Assembly (NCBI GenBank): GCA_019685575.1
Contig: JABFQO010000008.1
Location: 25,543 to 89,542, forward strand
Reading direction: 5' to 3'
From: Candidatus Bathyarchaeota archaeon A05DMB-4
GTDB lineage: Archaea; Thermoproteota; Bathyarchaeia; Bathyarchaeales; SOJC01
DNA: 64,000 nt
The notes beneath the pieces are model-generated. The model ran no database searches. It saw only the letters and a list, made by a program, of their open reading frames with translations, and was not told where the DNA came from. Shown piece by piece: positions 43,202 through 50,570 of this stretch. The number at the start of each line of letters is the position of its first letter. Position 1 is the first letter of the stretch. The translations under genes were made by a program, and so were the position numbers.

Positions 43202-44290
43202 TCACAAAACTATTTTTGCGTTCTCGCCCACGATTAACCGTAAACCTTTTGGGCGGTTGTGATCGGTGGCTATTGTCGTATGGTGGCCGATTAGGCTGTC
43301 AATTATTTTTTCGGTCGAATCTATGATGCAATAGTTCATTATTATGGAGTTTTCTATTTCACCTTGCTTGACGTGGACGTTGTCGCCGATGCTGGTGTAC
43401 GGTCCAATGAACGTGTTGCCTTCGATTATCGTGTCCTTCCCTATTATGGTCGGTCCCCTTATCAATGCGCCGCGTTTTATAATTGTGTTTTCTCCTATCG
43501 CGACTCTTCCTTGAACTGTTGCCTCATCTTCTACCGTGCCCCGTATTTCTGGGATCAAGTCATCGAGGACAAGTCTGTTTGACTCCAGAATATCTTCGGT
43601 GGTTCCTGTGTCTTTCCACCAGCCCTTCACGAATTGGTAGCCAACGTTAAATCCTGCTTCAATCAAATGCTGAAGTGCTTCTGTGATTTCAAGTTCGCCT
43701 CTCCATGACGGTTTGAGTTTATCGATCGCATCGAAAATCTTTGGTGTAAAGAAGTATATTCCAGTTAGTGCAAAGTTGCTGGGTGGTTCTTTGGGTTTTT
43801 CAACGAGTTTGACCAGTCTTTTTTCGTCGTCAAACATTGCCACACCAAACTGCTGGGGATTTTTAACTTCACAAAGAAGAACCATTGCATCATAATTTGA
43901 TTCTTTAAATTTCTTTACGTAGTCTTTTATTCCGCCCTTGAGCATGTTGTCGCCTAAATAGACAACGAATGAGTCGTCTTTCGTGAATTCTCGGCACAAT
44001 CCAACAGCGTGAGCGATGCCTTTTGGCTCGCCTTGGTTGATGTAGGTAATTTTTGCGCCGAATTTTTCGCCGTTTCGGAAGTGCTCCTTCACTTTCTGCG
44101 GAGACGCGTCGCCTAGCACAATGGCAACGTCTTGAATCTGCGCTTTCACGAGGTCTTCCAAGACGTATTGCGAGATAGGCTTATTTGCGACGGGAATGAG
44201 TTGTTTTGGGCCAGTATGGGTCAAAGGCCTTAGCCTAGTTCCAGCGCCTCCGTGTAGAATTATGCCTTTCACAGCGTACACCATAGCCAT
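43202..44290 (-). CDS. rfbA: Glucose-1-phosphate thymidylyltransferase, long form
   Basis: A 362-residue nucleotidyltransferase. GIILHGGAGTRLRPLTHTGPK (about 9-28) binds the nucleotide, VVYLGDNML and WWKDTGTTEDIL follow, and the C-terminal part is a left-handed beta helix (GENTIIKRGALIRGPTIIGK). The extra helix makes it longer than the bacterial RmlA (about 290). It makes dTDP-glucose, the first step of the pathway. Start ATG 44290 or 44284. Confidence 0.94.
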   Translation of the reverse strand: MAMVYAVKGIILHGGAGTRLRPLTHTGPKQLIPVANKPISQYVLEDLVKAQIQDVAIVLGDASPQKVKEHFRNGEKFGAKITYINQGEPKGIAHAVGLCREFTKDDSFVVYLGDNMLKGGIKDYVKKFKESNYDAMVLLCEVKNPQQFGVAMFDDEKRLVKLVEKPKEPPSNFALTGIYFFTPKIFDAIDKLKPSWRGELEITEALQHLIEAGFNVGYQFVKGWWKDTGTTEDILESNRLVLDDLIPEIRGTVEDEATVQGRVAIGENTIIKRGALIRGPTIIGKDTIIEGNTFIGPYTSIGDNVHVKQGEIENSIIMNYCIIDSTEKIIDSLIGHHTTIATDHNRPKGLRLIVGENAKIVL

Positions 44291-44314
44291 GATTTCGGAA
44301 CCTTGTTCTTAAAA

Positions 44315-45202
44315 CTAACGGAAGTTTACGGAGTCCTGTTCTTTAAGCCGTGTTAGGCTTTCCTTTATGTTCATAAGCCTTGTTTTCAACGTTTCTTTAG
44401 CCTTATTTACGCTTAGAGAGGAGTCCCGTGGCCTTTTGGCCACCCACGCTTTTAGTTGACTCATCTTCGTCGGCGTAATCAATTCTTCATTAAGCAAGAA
44501 CGTGTTCGCGATTGTCTTTGCAAAATCGTATCGGCTTATTCGCTCATCCCCAGCGGTGTGGTACGTGCCCGTGAGATTTTTCTGTAGCGTTTCGAGTATG
44601 ATTTCTGCAAGGTTATCCGCGAGCGTAGGCGAGTTGAAGTGGTCGTCTACCACGGTTATGGGCATATTGTTTCTTAACGAGTTGATCACCCACGTGGCAA
44701 AGTTTGGTTTTCGTTCATGCCAGCCATAAAGCACGCTCGTGCGGGCGATTACGTAGTCTTTGCAGTATTGTTTGACCTTGTTTTCGCCTTCCAATTTCGT
44801 GAGACCGTAATAGTTGATAGGCGCCGTAGCGTCATCCTCACTGTACAACCCTTTTTCGCCGTCGAAAACGTAATCCGTTGAAACATAAACCAGTTTTGCA
44901 GCGTACTTAGCGCACATTTTCGCAACGTTTTCCGTGCCTTGTACGTTGATTTTCCATGCGTTTTTCTTATCGGTCTCGCATCGGTCAACGTTTGTCATCG
45001 CCGCGGTGTGAACCACGAATTCTGGCTGGATCCGATTGAAAACTTCCGAAACCTGATTGAAATCTGTAACGTCCATTCTTATTGAATTCGTGAACAAAGG
45101 AGCGCCGCTGTGGGTTGGAGTCACTTCATAGAATCTCTTGGTCGTTTCTACGAGTTTGCTTCCCAGCAGACCGCTCGCACCTGTGATTATGATTTTCTCC
45201 AT
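44315..45202 (-). CDS. rfbD: dTDP-4-dehydrorhamnose reductase
   Basis: A 295-residue NAD(P)-binding reductase. IITGASGLLGSKLV (about 4-17) binds the cofactor, and STDYVFDGEKGLYSEDD (about 109-125) with YYGLTKLEGE (Tyr/Lys, about 132-141) is the active site. It finishes dTDP-L-rhamnose and opens the D-A-C-B run. The last 30 residues are charged. Confidence 0.94.
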   Translation of the reverse strand: MEKIIITGASGLLGSKLVETTKRFYEVTPTHSGAPLFTNSIRMDVTDFNQVSEVFNRIQPEFVVHTAAMTNVDRCETDKKNAWKINVQGTENVAKMCAKYAAKLVYVSTDYVFDGEKGLYSEDDATAPINYYGLTKLEGENKVKQYCKDYVIARTSVLYGWHERKPNFATWVINSLRNNMPITVVDDHFNSPTLADNLAEIILETLQKNLTGTYHTAGDERISRYDFAKTIANTFLLNEELITPTKMSQLKAWVAKRPRDSSLSVNKAKETLKTRLMNIKESLTRLKEQDSVNFR

Positions 45203-45338
45203 TTGTTTGCACTTCTTTGGTTGTCTAATCTTGTGGGGAGGAATTGTTTTAATAACTATCGTTTAATCAGTTGTTGCCCGACACGATGTGGGATGGAGAA
45301 ACTAAAATAGCAGAGTCAAGCATGAGATTGTGAGAAAC

Positions 45339-46568
45339 ATGCAGCCTCAAACGTTAAAATTTGTCCAGAGCAAGTTTCTGGAGTATTACCAGAATTCTTT
45401 TCGAGAAGACGCTTTGCCGGTTTCTTTGGAGAAACGAGAGTTCGGGGCTTTGCTTTTTAAGGAAAAAACTATGGTGAGGCACAGAAGTTTTTTGCAGTTT
45501 GGTCAGCTTAGGGAGTTTTTGTGCGAACTGGTGCCTTCGGACGTTTACTACTCGAGTGCTTATTATGATAATCCAGCCGCTGACGAAATGGGAAAGAAGG
45601 GCTGGGCGGGTGCTGACCTCGTCTTCGACATCGACGCAGACCACATCCAGACCCCGTGCGGCAAAGAACACGACACGTGGATTTGCGGCAACTGCGATTT
45701 TGTGGGTAAGGGGGTTACGCCGAAAGAGTGCCCTTCTTGTGGATCGCAGAAAATCGAAACAAAAACGTGGATTTGCGAAGTTTGCTTGGAGACGACGAAA
45801 AGGGAAACCGAAAAACTCTTAGATATGCTGATGAACGATTTCGGCTTTTCAACCGATGAAATGCGAGTGTATTTTTCTGGGCATAGAGGATATCATGTGC
45901 ACATTCAAGCCGAAACGGTTCGATGTTTCGACCAAGCCGCACGCAAAGAAATTGTGGACTACATCGTTGGAACTGGACTTGATTTTGATTCGCATGGCTT
46001 CAGAAGCGCCGGCGGCGTGATTTCTGGCCCGGCGCTCGAAAGTTCGGGATGGAGCGGAAGAATCGCTCGTGGTGTGTATGACCTTCTGAATTCTTCGCCG
46101 CAAGAACTGGAGAATTTAGGGCTGAGCAAGAAGGTGGTCAAAATGCTTGATGAGCACAAGAACAAAGTTTTAGAAAGTTGGAAAACCACTGGACCGTGGA
46201 ATACTGTGAAAGGCGTAGGCGAAGCTAGTTGGAAGAAAATTGTTCAGCGCGGTGTCGAGTTGCAGTCCGCGAAGATTGACACTGTGGTGACGACGGATGT
46301 TCATCGTTTAATCAGGTTAGCCAACACCTTGCATGGAAAAACTGCTTTGAAAAAAACCATTGTGCCCCACGGTAAGCTTGAGGAGTTCGACCCGCTTAAA
46401 AGCGCGGTTGCTTTCGAAAGGGACATGGCGAAGGTTTTTGTTCATGAAAGCCCAAGGTTTAGAATTGGCGATGAATTTTATGGTCCTTTCAAGGAGCGAA
46501 AGGAAGAGTTGCCTACGGCGGCGGCGTTGTTTCTGTTGTGTAAGGGTGTGGCAGAGGTGGTCGTGTAG
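45339..46568 (+). CDS. priS: DNA primase small (catalytic) subunit PriS
   Basis: A 409-residue archaeal/eukaryotic primase. Catalytic Asps are in LVFDIDADHI (about 93-102), SGHRGYHVHIQ (about 174-184) is the nucleotide-binding turn, and the inserted zinc region has CGNCDF, CPSCGSQ and CEVC. It makes RNA/DNA primers with PriL. ATG 45339 follows ttgtgagaaac. It is followed after two bases by the GINS gene and runs toward PriL, an unusually compact replication group. Confidence 0.96.
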   Translation: MQPQTLKFVQSKFLEYYQNSFREDALPVSLEKREFGALLFKEKTMVRHRSFLQFGQLREFLCELVPSDVYYSSAYYDNPAADEMGKKGWAGADLVFDIDADHIQTPCGKEHDTWICGNCDFVGKGVTPKECPSCGSQKIETKTWICEVCLETTKRETEKLLDMLMNDFGFSTDEMRVYFSGHRGYHVHIQAETVRCFDQAARKEIVDYIVGTGLDFDSHGFRSAGGVISGPALESSGWSGRIARGVYDLLNSSPQELENLGLSKKVVKMLDEHKNKVLESWKTTGPWNTVKGVGEASWKKIVQRGVELQSAKIDTVVTTDVHRLIRLANTLHGKTALKKTIVPHGKLEEFDPLKSAVAFERDMAKVFVHESPRFRIGDEFYGPFKERKEELPTAAALFLLCKGVAEVVV

Positions 46569-46570
46569 TT

Positions 46571-47128
46571 ATGTATGATGAGGTTTACGACGCTTGGAAA
46601 CGGGAAGAAGAAAACGCGGAGTTACAACCGCTTTCTAAGGATTTCTACAATAGACTGGCTGATTATGTTAAGCGGATAAGAGAAGAAAGCCGTATGCTCG
46701 ACGAAAACACGGCGAAAGCAAGACTGATAAGACATGAACTCCGCAACGCACACAGGCTCATCGAGTCTTTGATTAAGCTTCGTTATGAAAAAATATTCAA
46801 CGCCACGGTTTCAGGACAAACAATCCCCAATGAAAGTTTAGCCGAGGGAGAGGAAAAACTACTGCAAAAAATCGTACCAATCGCCGAATCGTTCCAAGAG
46901 TTTTTGAAAAATATCATTTTAGGCCGTCTAACTCGTGGCGAGGGTGAAAAAAGAGAAGTCTCATCATCGCGGGTGCTCGTGCGTTTTTTGAAAGACATGC
47001 CTGCCATCATAGGTGCAGATATGAAAACGTATGGTCCGTTTAAGGCAGAAGACGTTGGCACCGTGCCCGCAGAAAACGCCAAGGTGCTCATTAAGCAAGG
47101 CATTGCTGCGAAAATTGACCATAAATAA
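46571..47128 (+). CDS. GINS subunit (Gins51-type)
   Basis: A 185-residue subunit of the GINS complex, the helicase activator that bridges MCM and DNA polymerase. The helical A domain comes first (LSKDFYNRLADYVKRIREES, about 17-36; IRHELRNAHRLIESLIKLR, about 52-70) and the small B domain last (PAIIGADMKTYGPFKAEDVG, about 140-159), the order expected of archaeal Gins51 (Sld5/Psf1-like). It is 2 bp downstream of priS. Its stop (47126-47128) abuts the priL stop on the other strand. Confidence 0.9.
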   Translation: MYDEVYDAWKREEENAELQPLSKDFYNRLADYVKRIREESRMLDENTAKARLIRHELRNAHRLIESLIKLRYEKIFNATVSGQTIPNESLAEGEEKLLQKIVPIAESFQEFLKNIILGRLTRGEGEKREVSSSRVLVRFLKDMPAIIGADMKTYGPFKAEDVGTVPAENAKVLIKQGIAAKIDHK

Positions 47129-48145
47129 TTAAGAAGATGGCTTTTGAGTTGTTCTTAGTTTTCTCTGATAATATTTGAGTGGATGCCGTATTCTTTCGCA
47201 TGTTTCGTCTGGGTTTATGCAGATTCCATGAGTACGCAGCGTGTCGCACTTGGGCGGGCGGTATTTCGTTCTTGAGCCTCTTGCGCCTGCTATGTGCTCC
47301 ACTTGGTACCGTGTTAATCTTTCGTTAAAGTCTGACAGTGAACGGTAAAGGTTTATCACGTCTTCAGCGTCCATGCCGATATTGATTAGAAACGTTGTCA
47401 GCGTCAAACGCCCCATATGAGAGAGATGATGCCCACCAGTTATGGCCGTGTAGAGGGCTTTTACGCACGGCGGGAAGGCATCGACGACGATGGTTTTGGG
47501 CATTTCTTCAGTTTTTAGCTCTCCTTTCCTAAGCATCAACAACTGTTTCAAATGATCCACGCGCGCAGCAATTGTTTCTGGAAGCTTGAAGTCGGTGGTT
47601 TGGAGCCTTTTTTCGATGTGACGTTTCACTTCTTCTTCGAGGAGTCTAACGGCTTCACTTTGCGTAAGCGTAACTTCGCCTTTGACTATTTGACGGTTGA
47701 CGAGTTTCCACTCTTTTTCGTGGAAGATTGAGGCGTTTCTAAGAAAATCCGCAAAATGAAGCGTAAACTTTCCCCCTTCTTGGATGGATAACCGTCTTAT
47801 TTTCCAGTTGAAGAATTTTGCAATTTTTATCACGGTTTCGGGGGGTTCTTCTTTTAGGAAGTCGGAAATTCGTTTTGCTTCTAAAAGCGCATATCTTTTC
47901 TTCAAATAGGAATCATCTATCGCGGACACCATCATGACAGCTATTGGGAAAGATGGAATTTCGATTTGCGGATCCTCGGGTTTTCCAACTGTATTTGACG
48001 TGAGTATATTCTCTACGCGTTTTTCCGCGCGGTCAAGAATCGGAGAAAAAGTCGGATCAGCTAACTCATCTATTTTTAGGTCTAGGGTTTTGATGTATTC
48101 AGTTGCTTCTGGAAGAAATGGATACTTCGCCAGATCGGTTTTCGT
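47129..48145 (-). CDS. priL: DNA primase large subunit PriL, no canonical start codon
   Basis: A 338-residue primase regulatory subunit if it starts at ACG 48145. The Fe-S Cys are visible at FPPCVKAL, PKCDTLRTHGIC and ETCERIRHPL. The earliest ATG in frame is at 47935-47933 and would delete a well-conserved helical N-terminus (TDLAKYPFLPEATEYIKTLD and more) that is open without a stop for another 70 codons. Upstream of it an in-frame TGA lies at 48174-48172. Only ACG 48145 (15 bases after a GGAG), GTC 48151 and CTG 48136 are near-cognate candidates. It follows pcn by 33 bases. Confidence 0.9.
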   Translation of the reverse strand, partial: TKTDLAKYPFLPEATEYIKTLDLKIDELADPTFSPILDRAEKRVENILTSNTVGKPEDPQIEIPSFPIAVMMVSAIDDSYLKKRYALLEAKRISDFLKEEPPETVIKIAKFFNWKIRRLSIQEGGKFTLHFADFLRNASIFHEKEWKLVNRQIVKGEVTLTQSEAVRLLEEEVKRHIEKRLQTTDFKLPETIAARVDHLKQLLMLRKGELKTEEMPKTIVVDAFPPCVKALYTAITGGHHLSHMGRLTLTTFLINIGMDAEDVINLYRSLSDFNERLTRYQVEHIAGARGSRTKYRPPKCDTLRTHGICINPDETCERIRHPLKYYQRKLRTTQKPSS

Positions 48146-48178
48146 GAGGACTTTGGCTCCGCTCCGGCTGCGTCAGGT

Positions 48179-48934
48179 TTATTCCACCTCTATTCTGGGC
48201 GCAAGGTAGAATGTTAACTTTCCTTCTTTGGGCTGTTGAAAGTCCAGTTTTATCGGCATGTCAGTGGAGAACTCTAACGTTGCGATGTCCGAGGTGGCGG
48301 CGGCAGTTTTGATGATTTCGTTTAGGTAGCTTAGGCTGAAAGTGGCTTTTACGGTTTCCTTAACTTCCAAATCCAATAAAGCATCGCTACCCTTTTTAAG
48401 CTCAATATTGGCACCCATAAGATCGCCGGTGGCATGAAGGACAAGTTTTTCGGGGTCGACTTCAATACGTACGTGATCGCTGACAAGAGCAGCATCTTCG
48501 ATGGCTTCGCGCAAGCCTTGAGTCGTGGCTTTTATTTTTGCGTTGAAAGCAAGCTTTGGCGTTGGAACCTCTTCTTCCGCCGCTTCGAGGGTAGGCATAT
48601 TGAAGGTACGAGTGTATTTTCCACTGATGGTTACTTGCAAGCGTCCAGTTTTCTCGTCCAGCGAAAGTTCTACGGCTTCATCTTTGCCAGCGCGTTTGAG
48701 AAGTTTAAGAAGTTCAGTAATGTTTAAACACATTTTTGTCGGCGCATCACACGCATACTCATCGAACACAGTCTTTGGCCACTCAAAATCAACCATGGCC
48801 ACCCGGGACGGATCCATAGCACGGAGTTTCATGCCGTCGGGAGTAATATCATACGTAGCTTCGTCTACAAGTATGCTAATACTAGTGATCATGTCACGCA
48901 ACTGCTTCGCATCGTTAACCTTAACCTTGAACAG
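48179..48934 (-). CDS. pcn: Proliferating cell nuclear antigen (sliding clamp), CTG start
   Basis: A 251-residue sliding clamp. Typical PCNA begins MFKxKVNDAKQLRDMI; the frame reads LFKVKVNDAKQLRDMI, with CTG at 48934-48932 in the first position, nine bases after a GGAGG Shine-Dalgarno. TTG 48901 is the only standard start, and it would lose that conserved N-terminal strand. The product has MDPSRVAMVDFEW (about 41-53) and ends TFYLAPRIEVE. Its length equals archaeal PCNAs (about 245-250). It is cotranscribed with priL. Confidence 0.95.
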   Translation of the reverse strand: MFKVKVNDAKQLRDMITSISILVDEATYDITPDGMKLRAMDPSRVAMVDFEWPKTVFDEYACDAPTKMCLNITELLKLLKRAGKDEAVELSLDEKTGRLQVTISGKYTRTFNMPTLEAAEEEVPTPKLAFNAKIKATTQGLREAIEDAALVSDHVRIEVDPEKLVLHATGDLMGANIELKKGSDALLDLEVKETVKATFSLSYLNEIIKTAAATSDIATLEFSTDMPIKLDFQQPKEGKLTFYLAPRIEVE

Positions 48935-49043
48935 ATTCTGCAGCCTCCTTTGTCTGCTTACAGATTCTGCTCCACAGAATAAAAGGATTTACCTTAGTAA
49001 ATTTTTCCTCAAACACCACACAAGTGAACCACGGGTTCTCCCG

Positions 49044-49104
49044 TCATATTTGCGGTATATTTGGAGCCTAATAGGATCATATATGGAAGAGGGAGAGAGA
49101 AACG
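49044..49104 (+). repeat. Dispersed repeat family, copy 4 (forward)
   Basis: Forward copy about 110 bp from the pcn start, on the opposite strand to pcn. It has agtgaacc...gttctc upstream, as copy 3, then tcatatttgcggtatatttgg, gcctaataggatc and the purine end. It is followed by a predicted hairpin at 49133-49201. Confidence 0.85.
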
Positions 49105-49132
49105 TCGCACACACGTAAGGATAAAAAAGATA

Positions 49133-49201
49133 GGTCCGGAGCATTGCAGAGAAAAGGAGATGGGAGGGGCAAGGTTATAAAATTCTCATGCGCTCCGAAC
49201 C
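49133..49201 (+). ncRNA. Candidate structured RNA / hairpin
   Basis: GGTCCGGAGC (49133-49142) pairs with GCTCCGAACC (49192-49201) with nine of ten pairs. GAGAA (49149-49153) pairs inside with TTCTC (49183-49187). The loop holds a purine-rich agatgggaggggcaagg. No known RNA family is recognised and no expression evidence is available. The rest of the 49105-49522 space contains no gene I can support. Confidence 0.35.
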
Positions 49202-49522
49202 TTCACATAATTATTGTTTTTCTGATAAATTTAAGATTTATGCTCGGCGCACCTCCGCCAAGAACAAAACACCAAAGACCACGACAAAAACAAACGCATC
49301 CCAACCGTAACCCAACAAAAATTACGAAACAAGCGCCAAAATTAGAATTTTTTTAAAAGTTGACAACATTATGAGATGCACGCTCACGGCAACCGCGACA
49401 TCGAGCAAAACCAACTGCACGATTAAAGCGTTCACCAGAAAAACAGCGAAACACCAATGTAATCCATAACGATAAATAAAACCCTTCTAACTTCGCCCAA
49501 CTTTTTGTGTTCTTAGACGAAT

Positions 49523-49696
49523 TCACTTTTTAGGCATTCTCTTTCTTTCACTACGCACACCCTTCTTCTTTGGTGGGCAGTATTCAGGTTCTATGCACAA
49601 AGTATGCCCACATCGAGGGCACCTCCACTCCAACGCTTCGTTAACCATCACACCGCCACATTTCGGGCACTCCCTACCTTCAAGATTCTCACCCAT
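49523..49696 (-). CDS. Small zinc-ribbon protein
   Basis: A 57-residue protein beginning MGENLEGRECPKCGGVMV, with CPRCGHTLC in the middle and a basic tail (KKKGVRSERKRMPKK). Two C-x2-C knuckles give a rubredoxin-like zinc ribbon of the kind seen in many archaeal nucleic-acid proteins. The start ATG is at 49696. No partner is obvious. Confidence 0.65.
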   Translation of the reverse strand: MGENLEGRECPKCGGVMVNEALEWRCPRCGHTLCIEPEYCPPKKKGVRSERKRMPKK

Positions 49697-49876
49697 AACC
49701 GATACCCCCTAAGCACCTTTCCCCAAAAAACAACTCCACAAATAGTTAAACGCTATAATTTTCATTCCAAACGCCACGGTTAAAACAGTATTGTTTATAC
49801 AAAAATAGATTTTTCGCTTTTCAGTTAGATAAATTTTTTTAACCTCTACAACACAGCCGAAAATTGGGGAGCGCCG

Positions 49877-50233
49877 ATGCCTAGGATTGTCGAAGTTTAC
49901 ATTTCAAGCAAAGAAATCGTCACACAAACATCAATTGAAGGCCGACCACTCGCCGCAGGCGGAACAGTGCACTATTGTACGGTTAAGGGCTTGCTTGCAA
50001 CAAAGACAGAAAAAGTTCTTTCCCAAGAAGACGAAGCAGCGTTACAGCTCATCCAAAAAATCGCCATGGAAAAAAACTTAAAGGTTCAAATCATCAACGT
50101 AGCCAAATTTACTGGAAAAATAAAGGCTTTCTTTAAAAGAGTAAAAAACACACCCGCAATAATTTTTGAAAAAAACCGAATAGTCGGAACTCCGAAAACC
50201 GAAGAACTCGAGATTATGCTTACACATGAATAA
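49877..50233 (+). CDS. Hypothetical thioredoxin-like-fold small protein
   Basis: A 118-residue protein I do not recognise. The order is a strand-helix-strand (VEVYISSKE, ... LQLIQKIAMEKNLKVQIINV), then a short helix, then two strands (NTPAIIFEKNRIVGTP). The cis-Pro-like NTPAII and the size resemble a thioredoxin-like fold without CxxC. A ggggagcgccg ribosome-binding site precedes ATG 49877. Confidence 0.6.
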   Translation: MPRIVEVYISSKEIVTQTSIEGRPLAAGGTVHYCTVKGLLATKTEKVLSQEDEAALQLIQKIAMEKNLKVQIINVAKFTGKIKAFFKRVKNTPAIIFEKNRIVGTPKTEELEIMLTHE

Positions 50234-50334
50234 CCCCACTTTTGTTTACAAATTCTTGTTTACAGTCAAAATTTCCCTTTCATAAGCCTTAACACTCCAT
50301 CCACCCATCCATCTTTCTCAGAAGTGAACGAAAA

Positions 50335-50475
50335 TTGGGGCAAAAAAGCAAATTCGGCAAATGCAAAAAATGCGATAAAAGAGACGCATCCGACAAAGAC
50401 GGATTATGCGACAGTTGCCGCTACATGGGCTTATTAGCCAGCCTCCTAGAAGAACGCACAGCACAAGTCAAATAG
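50335..50475 (+). CDS. Small zinc-finger protein
   Basis: A 46-residue protein beginning with TTG 50335. CKKCDKRDASDKDGLCDSC (about 10-28) is a four-Cys zinc knuckle followed by a short helix (YMGLLASLLEERT). No strong Shine-Dalgarno is seen. A GTG frame in the same place (50324) is not protein-like. Function unknown. Confidence 0.5.
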   Translation: MGQKSKFGKCKKCDKRDASDKDGLCDSCRYMGLLASLLEERTAQVK

Positions 50476-50570
50476 CCCTCATCCTTCTTTTTCCCCAAAA
50501 AACTCTTCAGAAAGATATTTACACCTTTCATACTCTTATCTAAAAATCAAAACAAAAAAAGGGGAAAAAC

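Noticed and set aside
7361..49104. Repeats considered as CRISPR units
   Set aside because: The copies are kilobases apart, in both orientations, without spacer arrays or cas genes.
50324..50434. A GTG-initiated 36-codon frame over the small zinc-finger gene
   Set aside because: Its translation is Ala/Thr-rich without motif, whereas the overlapping TTG frame has a four-Cys zinc knuckle.
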